A stretch of DNA of 64,000 nucleotides. It comes from Pelagibius sp050043265 (GTDB taxonomy: Bacteria; Pseudomonadota; Alphaproteobacteria; Kiloniellales; Kiloniellaceae). The translations under genes and the position numbers were made by a program. Of this stretch, positions 8,622-16,708 are shown piece by piece. The stretch's first letter is position 1. Every line of letters starts with the position of its first letter. A model generated the notes under the pieces. It was not told where the DNA came from and did not search any database. It worked only from the letters and a program-made list of their open reading frames with translations. Location of the stretch: assembly GCA_050043265.1 (NCBI GenBank), contig JBHJIR010000041.1:1-64000 (forward strand). Direction: 5' to 3'.

Positions 8622-8679
8622 AGCGGATACGACGCCGCTGGCGACCAACGCGTCTGCCTTACGCCGCGCTGCTTGTCAC

Positions 8680-8712
8680 TCGGCCGTCTTTATCTGACGG
8701 CCGGCTTTTTTA
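8680..8712 (+). terminator. Rho-independent terminator after the PAS-GGDEF-EAL gene
   Basis: A CGGCCGTC / GACGGCCGG stem with a short TTTATCT loop, followed by CTTTTTTAT. It lies 60 bases after the stop codon and just before the end of the convergent phaR gene. Confidence 0.85.
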
Positions 8713-8716
8713 TCGG

Positions 8717-9391
8717 TTAGGGCTTGTCTTTGTTGAGGGTATCGATCTGCTGCTGCAGTTGATCGATCTGCGCCTTCAGGGCATCCAGCGATTCCTTGGC
8801 GCCGCCGCTTCCTGCGGCCCCCCCGCCTGCGGCGCTGCCGGCCGTCGGGTCGGCCGGCTTCGCGGCCTGGCCTCCGGCCGCTTTGGCTTCGGCGGCCTTG
8901 GCTTCGGCGGCGGCGAAAGGCGAGAACATGCGCAGGGCGCTTTCGAACAGCGCCATGTTCTGCTTGCCGACCTCTTCCAGGTTGCCGAAGGGGAACATGC
9001 CGCCGAAGGTTTCCTGCATCGACTGGCGCATGCGATCCTGGTTCTGGGAGAAGGCCTCCATCATGTGTTCCAGGTAACTCGGTACCATCCACTGCATCGA
9101 ATCGCCGTAGAAGGAAATCAGCTGCCGCAGGAAATTGATGGGCAGCAGGTTCTGTCCCTTGGATTCTTCTTCGACGATGATCTGGGTCAGCACCGAGCGG
9201 GTGATGTCATCGCCGCTCTTGGCATCGTAGACCACGAAGTCGACATCCTCCTGCACCATCTGGCACAGGTGGTCGAGGGTCACGTAGCTGCTGGTCGCAG
9301 TATTGTAGAGTCGCCGGTTGGCGTATTTCTTGATGATGACCGGCCCGCTGCCGTCACCCTGCTTCTTGCTGCTCTTTTCGGTGCCAGCCAA
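8717..9391 (-). CDS. phaR: Polyhydroxyalkanoate synthesis repressor PhaR
   Basis: 224 residues with the PhaR hallmark near the N-terminus: VIIKKYANRRLYNT, then SYVTLDHLCQMV and FVVYDAKSGDDITRSVLTQII (PHB/PHA accumulation regulator DNA-binding domain). A central amphipathic PHB-binding region follows (LRQLISFYGDSMQWMVPSYLEHMMEAF), then an Ala-rich linker and a C-terminal coiled coil (LKAQIDQLQQQIDTL). PhaR represses phasin and synthase genes until it is titrated by PHB granules. The TTG at 9391, with GGGAAAGG about ten bases upstream, is preferred. An ATG at 9616 in the same frame would add 75 low-complexity residues across the promoter. Confidence 0.92.
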   Translation of the reverse strand: MAGTEKSSKKQGDGSGPVIIKKYANRRLYNTATSSYVTLDHLCQMVQEDVDFVVYDAKSGDDITRSVLTQIIVEEESKGQNLLPINFLRQLISFYGDSMQWMVPSYLEHMMEAFSQNQDRMRQSMQETFGGMFPFGNLEEVGKQNMALFESALRMFSPFAAAEAKAAEAKAAGGQAAKPADPTAGSAAGGGAAGSGGAKESLDALKAQIDQLQQQIDTLNKDKP

Positions 9392-9818
9392 GTTCCAATG
9401 CCTTTCCCGTCGTTCGCCCTGTCGTGACGTCTGCCCCTGCAGTTCTGGAGTCTGGGCCCCTGGGGCGGGCGATGACGTGTTTCCCTGCCGTTTCGGCTGC
9501 GGTGCGTCCGGCGAACTGCGTGTGCCGGTTGCCCCTGCGCGTCTTGCGCCGCATAGCCGGATTTTTATACCGCATATGCTAATGGGATATTGCTGCGCCG
9601 CGTCAAGGACTGTCAACGCCTAGTCTGGACGCCCCTTTCCACGCGCCTTGTCGAGCCCCGGCCCGCCACCGTGTTGGGAGGCTCCCTGCGGTTGCGGCTG
9701 CCCTGGTCAGGCCGGGCCGCCAGCCGTTATACTGGGGCTCCAGGGGGCAGGGGACGGGTCGAGGGCCCGTCGAGGGACCCGTTGGGGGGGCCGTCGGGGG
9801 AAGGACCGGGACGATCGG
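9392..9818. other. Intergenic region between phaR and the PHB synthase genes
   Basis: No convincing gene. On the minus strand TTGACA and TTGACG hexamers lie at about 9600-9613, with AT-rich sequence (AGCATATGCGGTATAAAA) at about 9565-9585, a plausible phaR promoter. GC-rich CTGC/GCAG-type words here could be a PhaR site; that is inference. G-rich sequence with short repeats (about 9740-9805) precedes the next start. Confidence 0.45.
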
Positions 9819-10379
9819 ATGCCGGATGACCAAATAAAAGATGGGCCGCAGGACGAGCCCCAGCATGAGTCCCAGGACATGGAAGCGCTGGCGCGGCGCT
9901 ACGTGGACCTCTGGCAGGACCAGATGACCTCGCTGGCGGCCGATCCGGACTTTGCGGAATCGCTGCAGAAGGTGATGACCGCCATGGGCGTGGCGGCCAG
10001 CGGCCTGCCGGCGATGTGGACGGCCTGGCCGGCGGCCATGACCGCCGTGATGGCGGCGGCCCAGCCGAATTTCGGCCCCAACGGTGGCCCCGATCTTGAA
10101 AAGGCGCAGGAGAGCCATGGTGAGCCGTCAGGCGGAGCGCGATACGGCGACGGACAAGCAGGCGCCCGGGGATCCACCAAATCCCCCGGCACCAAGATTG
10201 GGCCCGCGCCCGCTGCCGCTGCACCTGATGGCGGCGGGCCTGGCCTGGGCGGCCTCGAAGAGCGCCTTGCCGCTCTGGAGCAGCGGCTCCTTTCCTTGGA
10301 GGGGGCCCTGGAAGGAGGACCTGGCCGAGCGCGCGGAAAGACTGCGAAACGAGCTGGGGCAAAGTCCAAGCGGGGCTGA
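9819..10379 (+). CDS. Putative PHB granule-associated protein (phasin/PhaE- or PhaM-like)
   Basis: 186 residues. The first ~90 form a helical region (LARRYVDLWQDQMTSLAADPDF, LPAMWTAWPAAMTAVM) resembling phasin/PhaE-type helices. A Gly/Pro linker, a coiled coil (LEERLAALEQRLLSLEGAL) and a Lys/Arg-rich tail (KTAKRAGAKSKRG) follow, like the DNA-binding end of PhaM. It lies immediately upstream of the PhaC-like gene, so a synthase-partner role is likely but inferred. The ATG at 9819 has GGGGGAAGGA upstream. The last ~260 bases overlap the synthase gene in another frame. Confidence 0.65.
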   Translation: MPDDQIKDGPQDEPQHESQDMEALARRYVDLWQDQMTSLAADPDFAESLQKVMTAMGVAASGLPAMWTAWPAAMTAVMAAAQPNFGPNGGPDLEKAQESHGEPSGGARYGDGQAGARGSTKSPGTKIGPAPAAAAPDGGGPGLGGLEERLAALEQRLLSLEGALEGGPGRARGKTAKRAGAKSKRG

Positions 10380-11445
10380 TCTCGCGGTCTTTGCCCGGGC
10401 GGTCGACGCCGAGGTGTCCCGGCGCCTGCGCGATCTGGCGGCGGGCATCGACGCCTACCGCCACCACCCCTACCGCCGCGACCTGGCCGACCCGCCGGCG
10501 ATCTGGCAGGAGGGCTCCTGCCGGCTGCTCGACTACGGCGCGCTGCCGGAAGCCGTCGCCGGGGGGCCGACCGTGCTGGTGGTGCCCTCGCTGATCAACC
10601 GGGCCTACGTGCTGGACCTCACCGCCGAGCGTTCGCTGCTGCGCTGGCTGGCCCGCCAGGGCGTCCGCCCGCTGCTGCTCGACTGGGGCCACCCCGGCGC
10701 CGAGGAGCGCGGCTTCACCCTGACCGACTATATCGCCGGGCGGCTGGCGCGCGCCCTGGATGCCGTGCGCGCCGCGGACCGGACGCAAAAGCCGGTGGTG
10801 CTCGGCTACTGCATGGGCGGCCTTCTGGCCCTCGGCCTCGCGCTGCGCCGCCGGGACGACCTCGCCGGCCTCGTGGCGCTGGCGACGCCTTGGGATTTCC
10901 ATGCGGAGAACGCCCCGCACAGCCGCATGGCCGCGGCCAGCCTGCCGCTGGTGGCACCGTTGCTGGAGGCTTCCGGCGAGATGCCGGTCGACCTGCTGCA
11001 GGCGCTCTTTGCCGGTCTCGACCCGCATCTGGTGGTGCGCAAGTTCCTCGCCTTCGGCCGGCTCGACCCGGCCAGCGCCAAGGCGCGCGATTTCGTCGCC
11101 CTGGAGGACTGGCTGAACGACGGGGTGCCACTGGCCGCGGCGGTGGCGCGCGAGTGCCTCGGGCGCTGGTACGGCGAAAACGCGACCGCCAGGGGCCAAT
11201 GGCGGCTTGCCGGCGCTGCGGTCGATCCGCGCCGGCTCGACCTGCCGACGCTCTGCGTCATCCCGGCGCAGGACCGCATCGTGCCGCCGGCCTCGGCGGC
11301 CGCCCTGGCCGATGCCATTCCCGGCGCCGAGCGCGCCACGCCGCCGGCCGGCCATATCGGCATGGTGGTCAGCGCCCGGGCGGAAAATGCGGTCTGGCGG
11401 CCTTTGTTGAGCTGGATCACGGCGCACGCCGCGCCGGGCGCCTAG
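10117..11445 (+). CDS. phaC: Class III-like polyhydroxyalkanoate synthase / alpha-beta hydrolase
   Basis: About 442 residues with an alpha/beta hydrolase core. The lipase-like box GYCMGG places the nucleophile Cys at ~232, with catalytic Asp ~386 (PAQDRIVPP) and His ~413 (PAGHIGMV): the Cys-Asp-His triad of PHA synthases. Length lies between class III (~355) and class I (~590) enzymes. The PLDWGHPG-like LLLDWGHPG and ATPWDFHAE motifs match PhaC. Neighbours phaR, phaA and phaB support PHB polymerisation from 3-hydroxybutyryl-CoA. The start is uncertain: ATG 10117 overlaps the previous gene by 263 bases, and ATG 10228 is an alternative after RPLPLHL. Confidence 0.8.
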   Translation: MVSRQAERDTATDKQAPGDPPNPPAPRLGPRPLPLHLMAAGLAWAASKSALPLWSSGSFPWRGPWKEDLAERAERLRNELGQSPSGADLAVFARAVDAEVSRRLRDLAAGIDAYRHHPYRRDLADPPAIWQEGSCRLLDYGALPEAVAGGPTVLVVPSLINRAYVLDLTAERSLLRWLARQGVRPLLLDWGHPGAEERGFTLTDYIAGRLARALDAVRAADRTQKPVVLGYCMGGLLALGLALRRRDDLAGLVALATPWDFHAENAPHSRMAAASLPLVAPLLEASGEMPVDLLQALFAGLDPHLVVRKFLAFGRLDPASAKARDFVALEDWLNDGVPLAAAVARECLGRWYGENATARGQWRLAGAAVDPRRLDLPTLCVIPAQDRIVPPASAAALADAIPGAERATPPAGHIGMVVSARAENAVWRPLLSWITAHAAPGA

Positions 11446-11647
11446 AACCCCGTCAAATACACGTTAAGGGAATGTCATGGGGCATTTCCCAGGCACGGCT
11501 TGCACCGGGGGAGCGTCTGTCCTTATATCAAGGCTGAGATTAACGAATGAGCGCGTAAGGCCGCCGTGAGGCGGGCGCGCGCCGAAATGCGGTTCGCCGC
11601 GCCCGTCTGCGGCGCTCGCGGGGCCGCCACAAGGGAGAACTCCGAAG

Positions 11648-12823
11648 ATGACCGAAGTCGTAATCGCAGGTGCCGTCCGTACCCCCGTGGGCTCCTTCAG
11701 CGGAAGCCTCTCCTCCGTGCCCGCCTCCTACCTGGGTGCCATCGCCATCAAGGAGGCGATGAAGCGTGCGAAAGTCGAGGCGGCGGAAGTCGACGAGGCG
11801 ATCCTCGGCCAGATCCTGACCGCTGGTGCCGGCCAGAACCCGGCCCGCCAGGCCGCCGTCGAGGCCGGCATTCCCTACGAGAAGACCGCTTATCAGATCA
11901 ACCAGCTCTGCGGCTCCGGCCTGCGCGCCGTGGCGATCGGCTCCCAGGCCGTTCAGGTCGGCGACTCGCGCATCGTCGTCGCCGGCGGGCAGGAGAGCAT
12001 GAGCATGTCGCCCCATGTCGCCCACCTGCGCAACGGCACCAAGATGGGCGACCTCAAGATGGTCGACACGATGATCAAGGACGGCCTGTGGGATGCCTTT
12101 AACGGCTACCACATGGGCAACACTGCCGAGAATGTCGCCAAGCAGTGGCAGATCACCCGCGAGGAGCAGGATGCCTTCGCCGCGGCCTCGCAGAACAAGG
12201 CCGAGGCGGCGCAGAAGGACGGCCGCTTCAACGAGGAGATTGTCCCCGTCACCATCAAGGGCCGTAAGGGTGACACCATCGTCGATACCGACGAGTATCC
12301 GCGCCACGGCGTTACCGCCGAAGCCCTCGCCGGCCTGCGTCCGGCCTTCGACAAGGAAGGCTCGGTGACCGCCGGCAACGCCAGTGGCATCAACGACGGT
12401 GCCGCCGCGGTGGTGCTGATGTCGGCCGAGGAAGCCGCCAAGCGCGGCGTCGCCCCGCTGGCGCGCATCGTGTCCTGGGCCACCTGCGGCGTCGATCCGG
12501 CGATCATGGGCACCGGCCCGATTCCGTCCAGCCGCAAGGCGTTGGAAAAGGCCGGCTGGTCGGTCGACGATCTCGACCTGGTCGAGGCCAACGAGGCCTT
12601 CGCCGCCCAGGCCCTGGCGGTCAACAAGGACATGGGCTGGGATCCGGCCAAGGTGAACGTGAACGGCGGCGCCATTGCCCTCGGCCACCCGATCGGCGCC
12701 TCGGGCGCCCGGGTGCTGGTCACCCTGCTGCACGAGATGGCCAAGCGCGACGCCAAGAAGGGCCTCGCCACCCTGTGCATCGGCGGCGGCATGGGTATCG
12801 CCATGTGCCTCCAGCGGGACTGA
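11648..12823 (+). CDS. phaA: Acetyl-CoA acetyltransferase (beta-ketothiolase)
   Basis: 391 residues, the usual thiolase length. The nucleophilic Cys88 lies in NQLCGSGLRA, the His in GHPIGASGAR, and the second Cys in TLCIGGGMGIAM; NEAFAAQ is also present. It condenses two acetyl-CoA to acetoacetyl-CoA, the first step of PHB synthesis. Start ATG 11648 with AAGGGAG about 12 bases upstream. It is followed by a terminator and then phaB, so the two may be separate transcripts or joined by read-through. Confidence 0.95.
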   Translation: MTEVVIAGAVRTPVGSFSGSLSSVPASYLGAIAIKEAMKRAKVEAAEVDEAILGQILTAGAGQNPARQAAVEAGIPYEKTAYQINQLCGSGLRAVAIGSQAVQVGDSRIVVAGGQESMSMSPHVAHLRNGTKMGDLKMVDTMIKDGLWDAFNGYHMGNTAENVAKQWQITREEQDAFAAASQNKAEAAQKDGRFNEEIVPVTIKGRKGDTIVDTDEYPRHGVTAEALAGLRPAFDKEGSVTAGNASGINDGAAAVVLMSAEEAAKRGVAPLARIVSWATCGVDPAIMGTGPIPSSRKALEKAGWSVDDLDLVEANEAFAAQALAVNKDMGWDPAKVNVNGGAIALGHPIGASGARVLVTLLHEMAKRDAKKGLATLCIGGGMGIAMCLQRD

Positions 12824-13134
12824 GGCGCCGATACGTCGCCCGGTTCGTCTCTGGGCCCGTCACCGGGTCCGTCTCTGGCGGCGATGGCGTGACGAACTGC
12901 CGCAACAAAAGCATCATGACGCTGCCACGGCCCGTCCCTAAAAAGGGGCGGGCCGTTGGCTTTTCCGCCGCTGGCCGCCGCCGGGCGGCGGTGGCATCCC
13001 TGTGCGAAGACGGATAATTCGCGCTGCGGGGGCCGGTGCGGCGGTTGGCGGACGGCGTGATCCATGTTTTTATGGGCTTTCAATTCAGACCGCCGGCTCA
13101 GGCGGCAGAGAACAGTTTAGCGGGGAGGACGATG
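12824..13134. other. phaA-phaB intergenic region, 311 bp
   Basis: Holds an imperfect repeat just after phaA (GTCTCTGG at about 12847-12854 and again near 12871), the terminator described separately, and a more AT-rich stretch (about 13060-13090) that could hold a phaB promoter. GGGGAGGA at 13122-13129 is the phaB ribosome site. Confidence 0.5.
12927..12965 (+). terminator. Terminator-like hairpin after phaA
   Basis: An ACGGCCCG / CGGGCCGT stem extended by CCCT/GGGG around AAAAA, followed by TGGCTTTT. It is about 100 bases after the phaA stop. Confidence 0.65.
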
Positions 13135-13860
13135 ATGGCGCGCGTGGCTCTGGTGACCGGGGGAACCCGGGGGATCGGCGCAGCGATCTCAATGGCTTTG
13201 AAGGACGCCGGCTACACGGTGGCGGCGACCTACGCCGGCAACGACGAGGCGGCCAACACCTTCAAGGCGGATACCGGCATCCATGTCTTCAAATGGGACG
13301 TCGGCGATTTCGAGGCCTGCAAGGCCGGCATCGCCAAGGTGGAGGCCGATCTGGGCCCGGTCGACGTGCTGGTCAACAACGCCGGCATCACCCGCGACGG
13401 CACCCTGCACCGTATGCCCCCGGAAGCCTGGCAGGCGGTGATCTCGCCCAACCTCGACTCGCTGTTCAACATGACGCGAAACGTCATCGACGGCATGCGC
13501 AACCGCAACTACGGCCGCATCATCTCGATTTCCTCGATCAACGGGCAGAAGGGCCAGTTCGGCCAGGCCAACTACGCCGCCGCCAAGGCCGGCGTGTTCG
13601 GCTTCACCAAGTCGGTGGCGCAGGAAAATGCCGCCAAGGGCATCACCGTGAACGCCATCGCGCCGGGCTACATTGCCACCGAGATGGTCAAGGCGGTGCC
13701 CGAAGAGGTGTTGAAGACCAAGCTCCTGCCGTTGATCCCCGTCGGCCGCCTCGGCGAGCCGGAAGAGATCGCGCGCTGCGTGGTCTTCCTGGCGGCCGAG
13801 GAGGCCGGCTTCATCACCGGCTCGACCCTGACCGCCAACGGCGGCCAGTACATGGCCTGA
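13135..13860 (+). CDS. phaB: Acetoacetyl-CoA reductase
   Basis: 241 residues, a classical SDR. The Rossmann motif GGTRGIG is at 9-15 and NNAGITRDGTLHRM is the PhaB/FabG-type NAG motif. The catalytic Ser134, Tyr147 and Lys151 are in SSINGQKGQFGQANYAAAK, a sequence characteristic of PhaB. It reduces acetoacetyl-CoA to (R)-3-hydroxybutyryl-CoA with NADPH. The ATG at 13135 is preferred over 13132 because the GGAGGA is then five bases away. It could be confused with FabG, but the QKGQFGQ motif and the phaA neighbour favour PhaB. Confidence 0.93.
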   Translation: MARVALVTGGTRGIGAAISMALKDAGYTVAATYAGNDEAANTFKADTGIHVFKWDVGDFEACKAGIAKVEADLGPVDVLVNNAGITRDGTLHRMPPEAWQAVISPNLDSLFNMTRNVIDGMRNRNYGRIISISSINGQKGQFGQANYAAAKAGVFGFTKSVAQENAAKGITVNAIAPGYIATEMVKAVPEEVLKTKLLPLIPVGRLGEPEEIARCVVFLAAEEAGFITGSTLTANGGQYMA

Positions 13861-13873
13861 CGCCGGCGGCGCC

Positions 13874-14326
13874 ATGCACGACAAGGCCGGAGCGGTAAGC
13901 GGCTCATCCCTGCCGCCCGGCCTGTCGGTCCCTTCCCATCTGATGGTGTTCGACGGCGTCTGCGTGCTGTGCAGCGGCGCGGTTCAGTTCATCCTGCGCC
14001 ACGAAAAGGCGCCCGACTTCGCCTTCACGCCGGTGCAGTCGGCCCTTGGCCAGCGGGTGCTGGCGGCGCTGGGCCAGCCGCTGGACGGCAACGACAGCGT
14101 CGTCGTCATCGACGATGGCCGTTACTTCCTGAAGTCCGACGCGACGGTCCGCCTTGCCCGCTGTCTGAAGGCGCCATGGTCGTGGTACGCGGCGATCCGC
14201 CTTCTGCCACGCCTGCTGCGCGACTGGCTCTATGACCGCCTAGCGCAGAACCGCTATAGCATCTTCGGGCGTTACGAGACCTGTATGGTCCCCGATGCGG
14301 CGCAGAAGCGGCGTTTTCCCTCGTGA
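13874..14326 (+). CDS. Thiol-disulfide oxidoreductase, DCC family (DUF393)
   Basis: 150 residues. The family's name motif is visible as DGVCVLC (27-33), followed by VQFILRHEKAPDFAFTPVQS and a C-terminal NRYSIFGRYETCMVP segment. DCC proteins have a thioredoxin-like fold with a CxxC active site and unknown substrates. Thirteen bases after phaB, so possibly cotranscribed. Its stop overlaps the GTG of the next, shortened DUF4166-like frame, which suggests the original operon was DCC-DUF4166. Confidence 0.88.
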   Translation: MHDKAGAVSGSSLPPGLSVPSHLMVFDGVCVLCSGAVQFILRHEKAPDFAFTPVQSALGQRVLAALGQPLDGNDSVVVIDDGRYFLKSDATVRLARCLKAPWSWYAAIRLLPRLLRDWLYDRLAQNRYSIFGRYETCMVPDAAQKRRFPS

Positions 14327-14505
14327 GTGGGCTGCCACTGTACTGGTGTGTGCTCGGCGCCGACTTCGCGCGCCTCCCGGCGGTGGTGGGCGACGCGACC
14401 GAGGCAGAGGGCCTCTACCATTTTGAGGTTTCCATCGTGCTGCCGCTCATCGGCCTGGTGGCACGCTATCACGGCGATCTGGTGCCGGAGGCCTCGGCTG
14501 CATGA
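14323..14505 (+). pseudogene. Internally deleted DUF4166-like remnant
   Basis: A 60-residue frame between two four-base overlaps. The first third (LYWCVLGADFARLPAVV) resembles the N-terminus of DUF4166 proteins. The last third (LYHFEVSIVLPLIGLVARYHGDL) resembles their extreme C-terminus. The ~120 residues normally between are missing without breaking the frame. Full members are about 180 residues or more. It starts with GTG at 14323 inside the DCC stop and ends in the ATGA overlap with the DUF4336 gene. It is either a decayed gene kept for translational coupling or a minimal protein. Confidence 0.5.
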
Positions 14506-15245
14506 GCCGCGCACCGCAGACCGTCTACCCGCCGCTCGGCACCCTGAAGCCGGTCGCAGAGGACGTCTGGATCGTCGACGGCCCGGCCATCCGCTTCGGC
14601 CTTGGCTGGCCGAAGGTCGTCTTTCCCACCCGCATGACCGTGATCCGTCTGCACGGCGGCCTCTTCATCCATTCGCCGGTCGACCTGACGGCGGCGCTCG
14701 GCGCCGAGATCGCCCCCCTGGGCGTGCCGCGCTGGAGCGTCGCGCCCAACCGCATCCACTACTGGTGGGTGCCGGACTGGCGCGCGGCCTATCCCGACGC
14801 CGCCGTCTATCTGGCGCCGAGGGTGCGCGAGCAGGCGGGCGCGCGCATCGACTTTGCCGCCGAAGACCTGGACCGTGATGCCGGCTACCCCTGGGACGAC
14901 TGGATCGCGACCCTGCCGGTGGAAGGCGGCTACATGACCGAGGTGGTGTTCTTTCATCGCTTCACCCGCACGCTGATCCTGACCGACCTCATCGAGAATT
15001 TCGAGCCGAAGAAGCTCGGCTTCGTCATGCGCCGGCTCACGCGCCTGGCCGGCATTCAGGACCCCGACGGCCAGATGCCGCGCGACATGCGGTTCACGTT
15101 CAGAAGGCAGCGCGACGGCTTGCGCCGCGCCGTCGAGACCATGCTCGCCTGGCAGCCGGAACGTATCATCCTGGCACACGGGCGGTGGTATGATCGCGGC
15201 GGCACGGCCGAGTTGCGGCGTGCCTTTCGCTGGCTGATGGATTGA
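14502..15245 (+). CDS. DUF4336 family protein (metallo-beta-lactamase-like)
   Basis: 247 residues. The opening VAEDVWIVDGPAIRFGLGWPKVVFPTRM and the later MTVIRLHGGLFIHSPVDL correspond to the DUF4336 pattern, a metallo-hydrolase-like fold in which most Zn ligands are lost. HGRWYDRGG near the C-terminus is the conserved end. Function unknown. Translationally coupled to the DUF4166 remnant by ATGA. Confidence 0.8.
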   Translation: MSRAPQTVYPPLGTLKPVAEDVWIVDGPAIRFGLGWPKVVFPTRMTVIRLHGGLFIHSPVDLTAALGAEIAPLGVPRWSVAPNRIHYWWVPDWRAAYPDAAVYLAPRVREQAGARIDFAAEDLDRDAGYPWDDWIATLPVEGGYMTEVVFFHRFTRTLILTDLIENFEPKKLGFVMRRLTRLAGIQDPDGQMPRDMRFTFRRQRDGLRRAVETMLAWQPERIILAHGRWYDRGGTAELRRAFRWLMD

Positions 15246-15264
15246 GAAACGCGCGGGAGGACCC

Positions 15265-15624
15265 ATGCTGAAAGGCTCCTGTCACTGCGGCGCCGTCACC
15301 TTCGAGGTGACGCGGCCGCCGGAATGGCGCAACGACTGCAACTGCTCGGTCTGCCGGCGCCTCGGCACGCTGTGGGGCTACTACGACGAGTCCGAGGTGC
15401 GCTTCACCGGCGAGCCGGGCGCGACCCAACCTTACGTCTGGGGCGACAAGATGCTGGCCTTCCACCGGTGCGGCACCTGCGGCTGCACCACCCACTGGAT
15501 CGGTCTGGACCCGAAGCCCGACACCCGCATGGCGGTGAACACCCGCCTGATGGACCCGCGGGACATGGCCGGCATCCGCATCCGTCACTTCGACGGGGCG
15601 GACAGCTTCCAGTATCTGGACTAG
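15265..15624 (+). CDS. GFA/CENP-V family protein
   Basis: 119 residues, the usual length. It has the zinc-ligand pattern of the glutathione-dependent formaldehyde-activating family: CHCGAV at residues 6-11, CNCSVCRR near 30, and CGTCGCTTHW near 72. These proteins bind two Zn ions; only a few have shown S-hydroxymethylglutathione chemistry. Twenty bases after the DUF4336 gene, same operon. A second, unrelated-in-sequence GFA gene lies at 16709-17104. Confidence 0.88.
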   Translation: MLKGSCHCGAVTFEVTRPPEWRNDCNCSVCRRLGTLWGYYDESEVRFTGEPGATQPYVWGDKMLAFHRCGTCGCTTHWIGLDPKPDTRMAVNTRLMDPRDMAGIRIRHFDGADSFQYLD

Positions 15625-15660
15625 TCTCGGCGCCTCAAAAAGAGATTCGGAGGAATACCC

Positions 15661-16077
15661 ATGCCACTCGGCCGCCTGATCGAATACGAAGAAGCCTCGC
15701 CGGAAGTGCGCGCGGTCTACGACGACATCATGGCCACCCGCAAGAGCGACTGGGTGAACAATTTCTGGAAGGCGCTGGCGCAGAACCCGGAGACGCTGAA
15801 GCGCACCTGGGAGAGCGTGAAGCAGGTGATGGCGCCGGGCGCCCTCGACCCGCTGACCAAGGAGATGCTCTACATCGCGGTCAGCGTCACCAACAACTGC
15901 GAGTACTGCATCACCTCGCACACCGCCGGCGCCATCGGCAAGGGCATGACCGATGCCATGCTGCACGAACTGCTGGCGGTGGTCGGGATGGCCAACGAGA
16001 CCAATGCGCTGGTCAACGGCTACCGCGTGCCGGTCGACCCGCAGCTGCGCGCCGTCGCCCATGGCGAGGCCGGTTAA
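15661..16077 (+). CDS. Carboxymuconolactone decarboxylase family protein (AhpD-like)
   Basis: 138 residues, all-helical CMD fold. The redox pair Cys80-Cys83 lies in NNCEYCITSHTAGA, the AhpD-type CxxC...H signature. Such proteins act as peroxidase partners or alkylhydroperoxidases; true gamma-carboxymuconolactone decarboxylases lack this CxxC, so that function is unlikely. GGAGGA at about 15648-15653 is its ribosome site. Confidence 0.88.
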   Translation: MPLGRLIEYEEASPEVRAVYDDIMATRKSDWVNNFWKALAQNPETLKRTWESVKQVMAPGALDPLTKEMLYIAVSVTNNCEYCITSHTAGAIGKGMTDAMLHELLAVVGMANETNALVNGYRVPVDPQLRAVAHGEAG

Positions 16078-16082
16078 TCTCC

Positions 16083-16514
16083 ATGAACGATTATCCCAAC
16101 CGTCCGCTGATCGGCGTCGGCGTCGTGGTGTTCAAGGACGACAAGGTGCTGCTGATCCGCCGCGGCAAGCCGCCGCGCGAGGGCCAGTGGTCGCTGCCCG
16201 GCGGACGCCAGCGCCTGGGCGAGCGTGTCGACGAGACTGCGCGGCGCGAGGTGGCGGAGGAAGCGGGCCTCGTCGTCGACGTCGGCCCCCTGATCGATGT
16301 GGTCGACTCCATCACCCGCGACGATACCGGCACCGTGCAATACCACTACACCCTGGTCGATGTGCTGGCGGAGTGGCGCTCGGGCGAGGCGGTGGCCGGT
16401 CACGATGCGGCAGAGGTTGCCTGGGCCGATCCCGCCGACCTCGCGCCCTACGATCTGTGGGACGAGACGCGCCGGATCATCGGGCTCGCGGCGGCGAAGC
16501 GTAGCAACAGCTAA
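16083..16514 (+). CDS. Nudix hydrolase
   Basis: 143 residues. The Nudix box is complete at ~40-62 (GGRQRLGE...REVAEEAGL), with the preceding WSLPGG. It hydrolyses a nucleoside diphosphate linked to another group; the VGVVVFKDDKVLLIRRGKPP start resembles ADP-ribose pyrophosphatase-type members, but the substrate is not determinable. Start ATG 16083 lies five bases after the CMD gene. A GC-rich hairpin (16516-16535) and a palindromic repeat follow. Confidence 0.88.
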   Translation: MNDYPNRPLIGVGVVVFKDDKVLLIRRGKPPREGQWSLPGGRQRLGERVDETARREVAEEAGLVVDVGPLIDVVDSITRDDTGTVQYHYTLVDVLAEWRSGEAVAGHDAAEVAWADPADLAPYDLWDETRRIIGLAAAKRSNS

Positions 16515-16550
16515 GGCGCGCGGCTTCGCGCCGCCTGTTCATTGGCTTCA

Positions 16551-16668
16551 CTGTCGTCCCGGCGTTTGACCCCGGGACCCATTGCCTCCTCTGCCTCATC
16601 ATCGGTTCCAAGAAGAATCGTCACCCGCCGACGCCAATGGATCCCGGGAACAAGTCCCGGGATGACAG
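16551..16668. repeat. Dispersed palindromic repeat, copy 1
   Basis: Outer arms at 16551-16584 (starting CTGTCGTCCCGG, ending GGGACCCATTG) and 16635-16668 (starting CAATGGATCCCGGG, ending CCCGGGATGACAG) are imperfect inverted copies. Each arm is itself a hairpin (CCCGG...CCGGG). Related copies are at 33398-33603 and 63096-63216. It lies between convergent genes. Confidence 0.85.
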
Positions 16669-16708
16669 CGGGGTGTGGAAACGACTGTGGTGCCGGCAAG
16701 ACGCCCGG

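Noticed and set aside
9392..9616. Longer PhaR starting at ATG 9616
   Set aside because: Adds 75 Pro/Arg/Gly-rich residues across promoter-like sequence, while the TTG at 9391 has a good ribosome site next to the DNA-binding domain.
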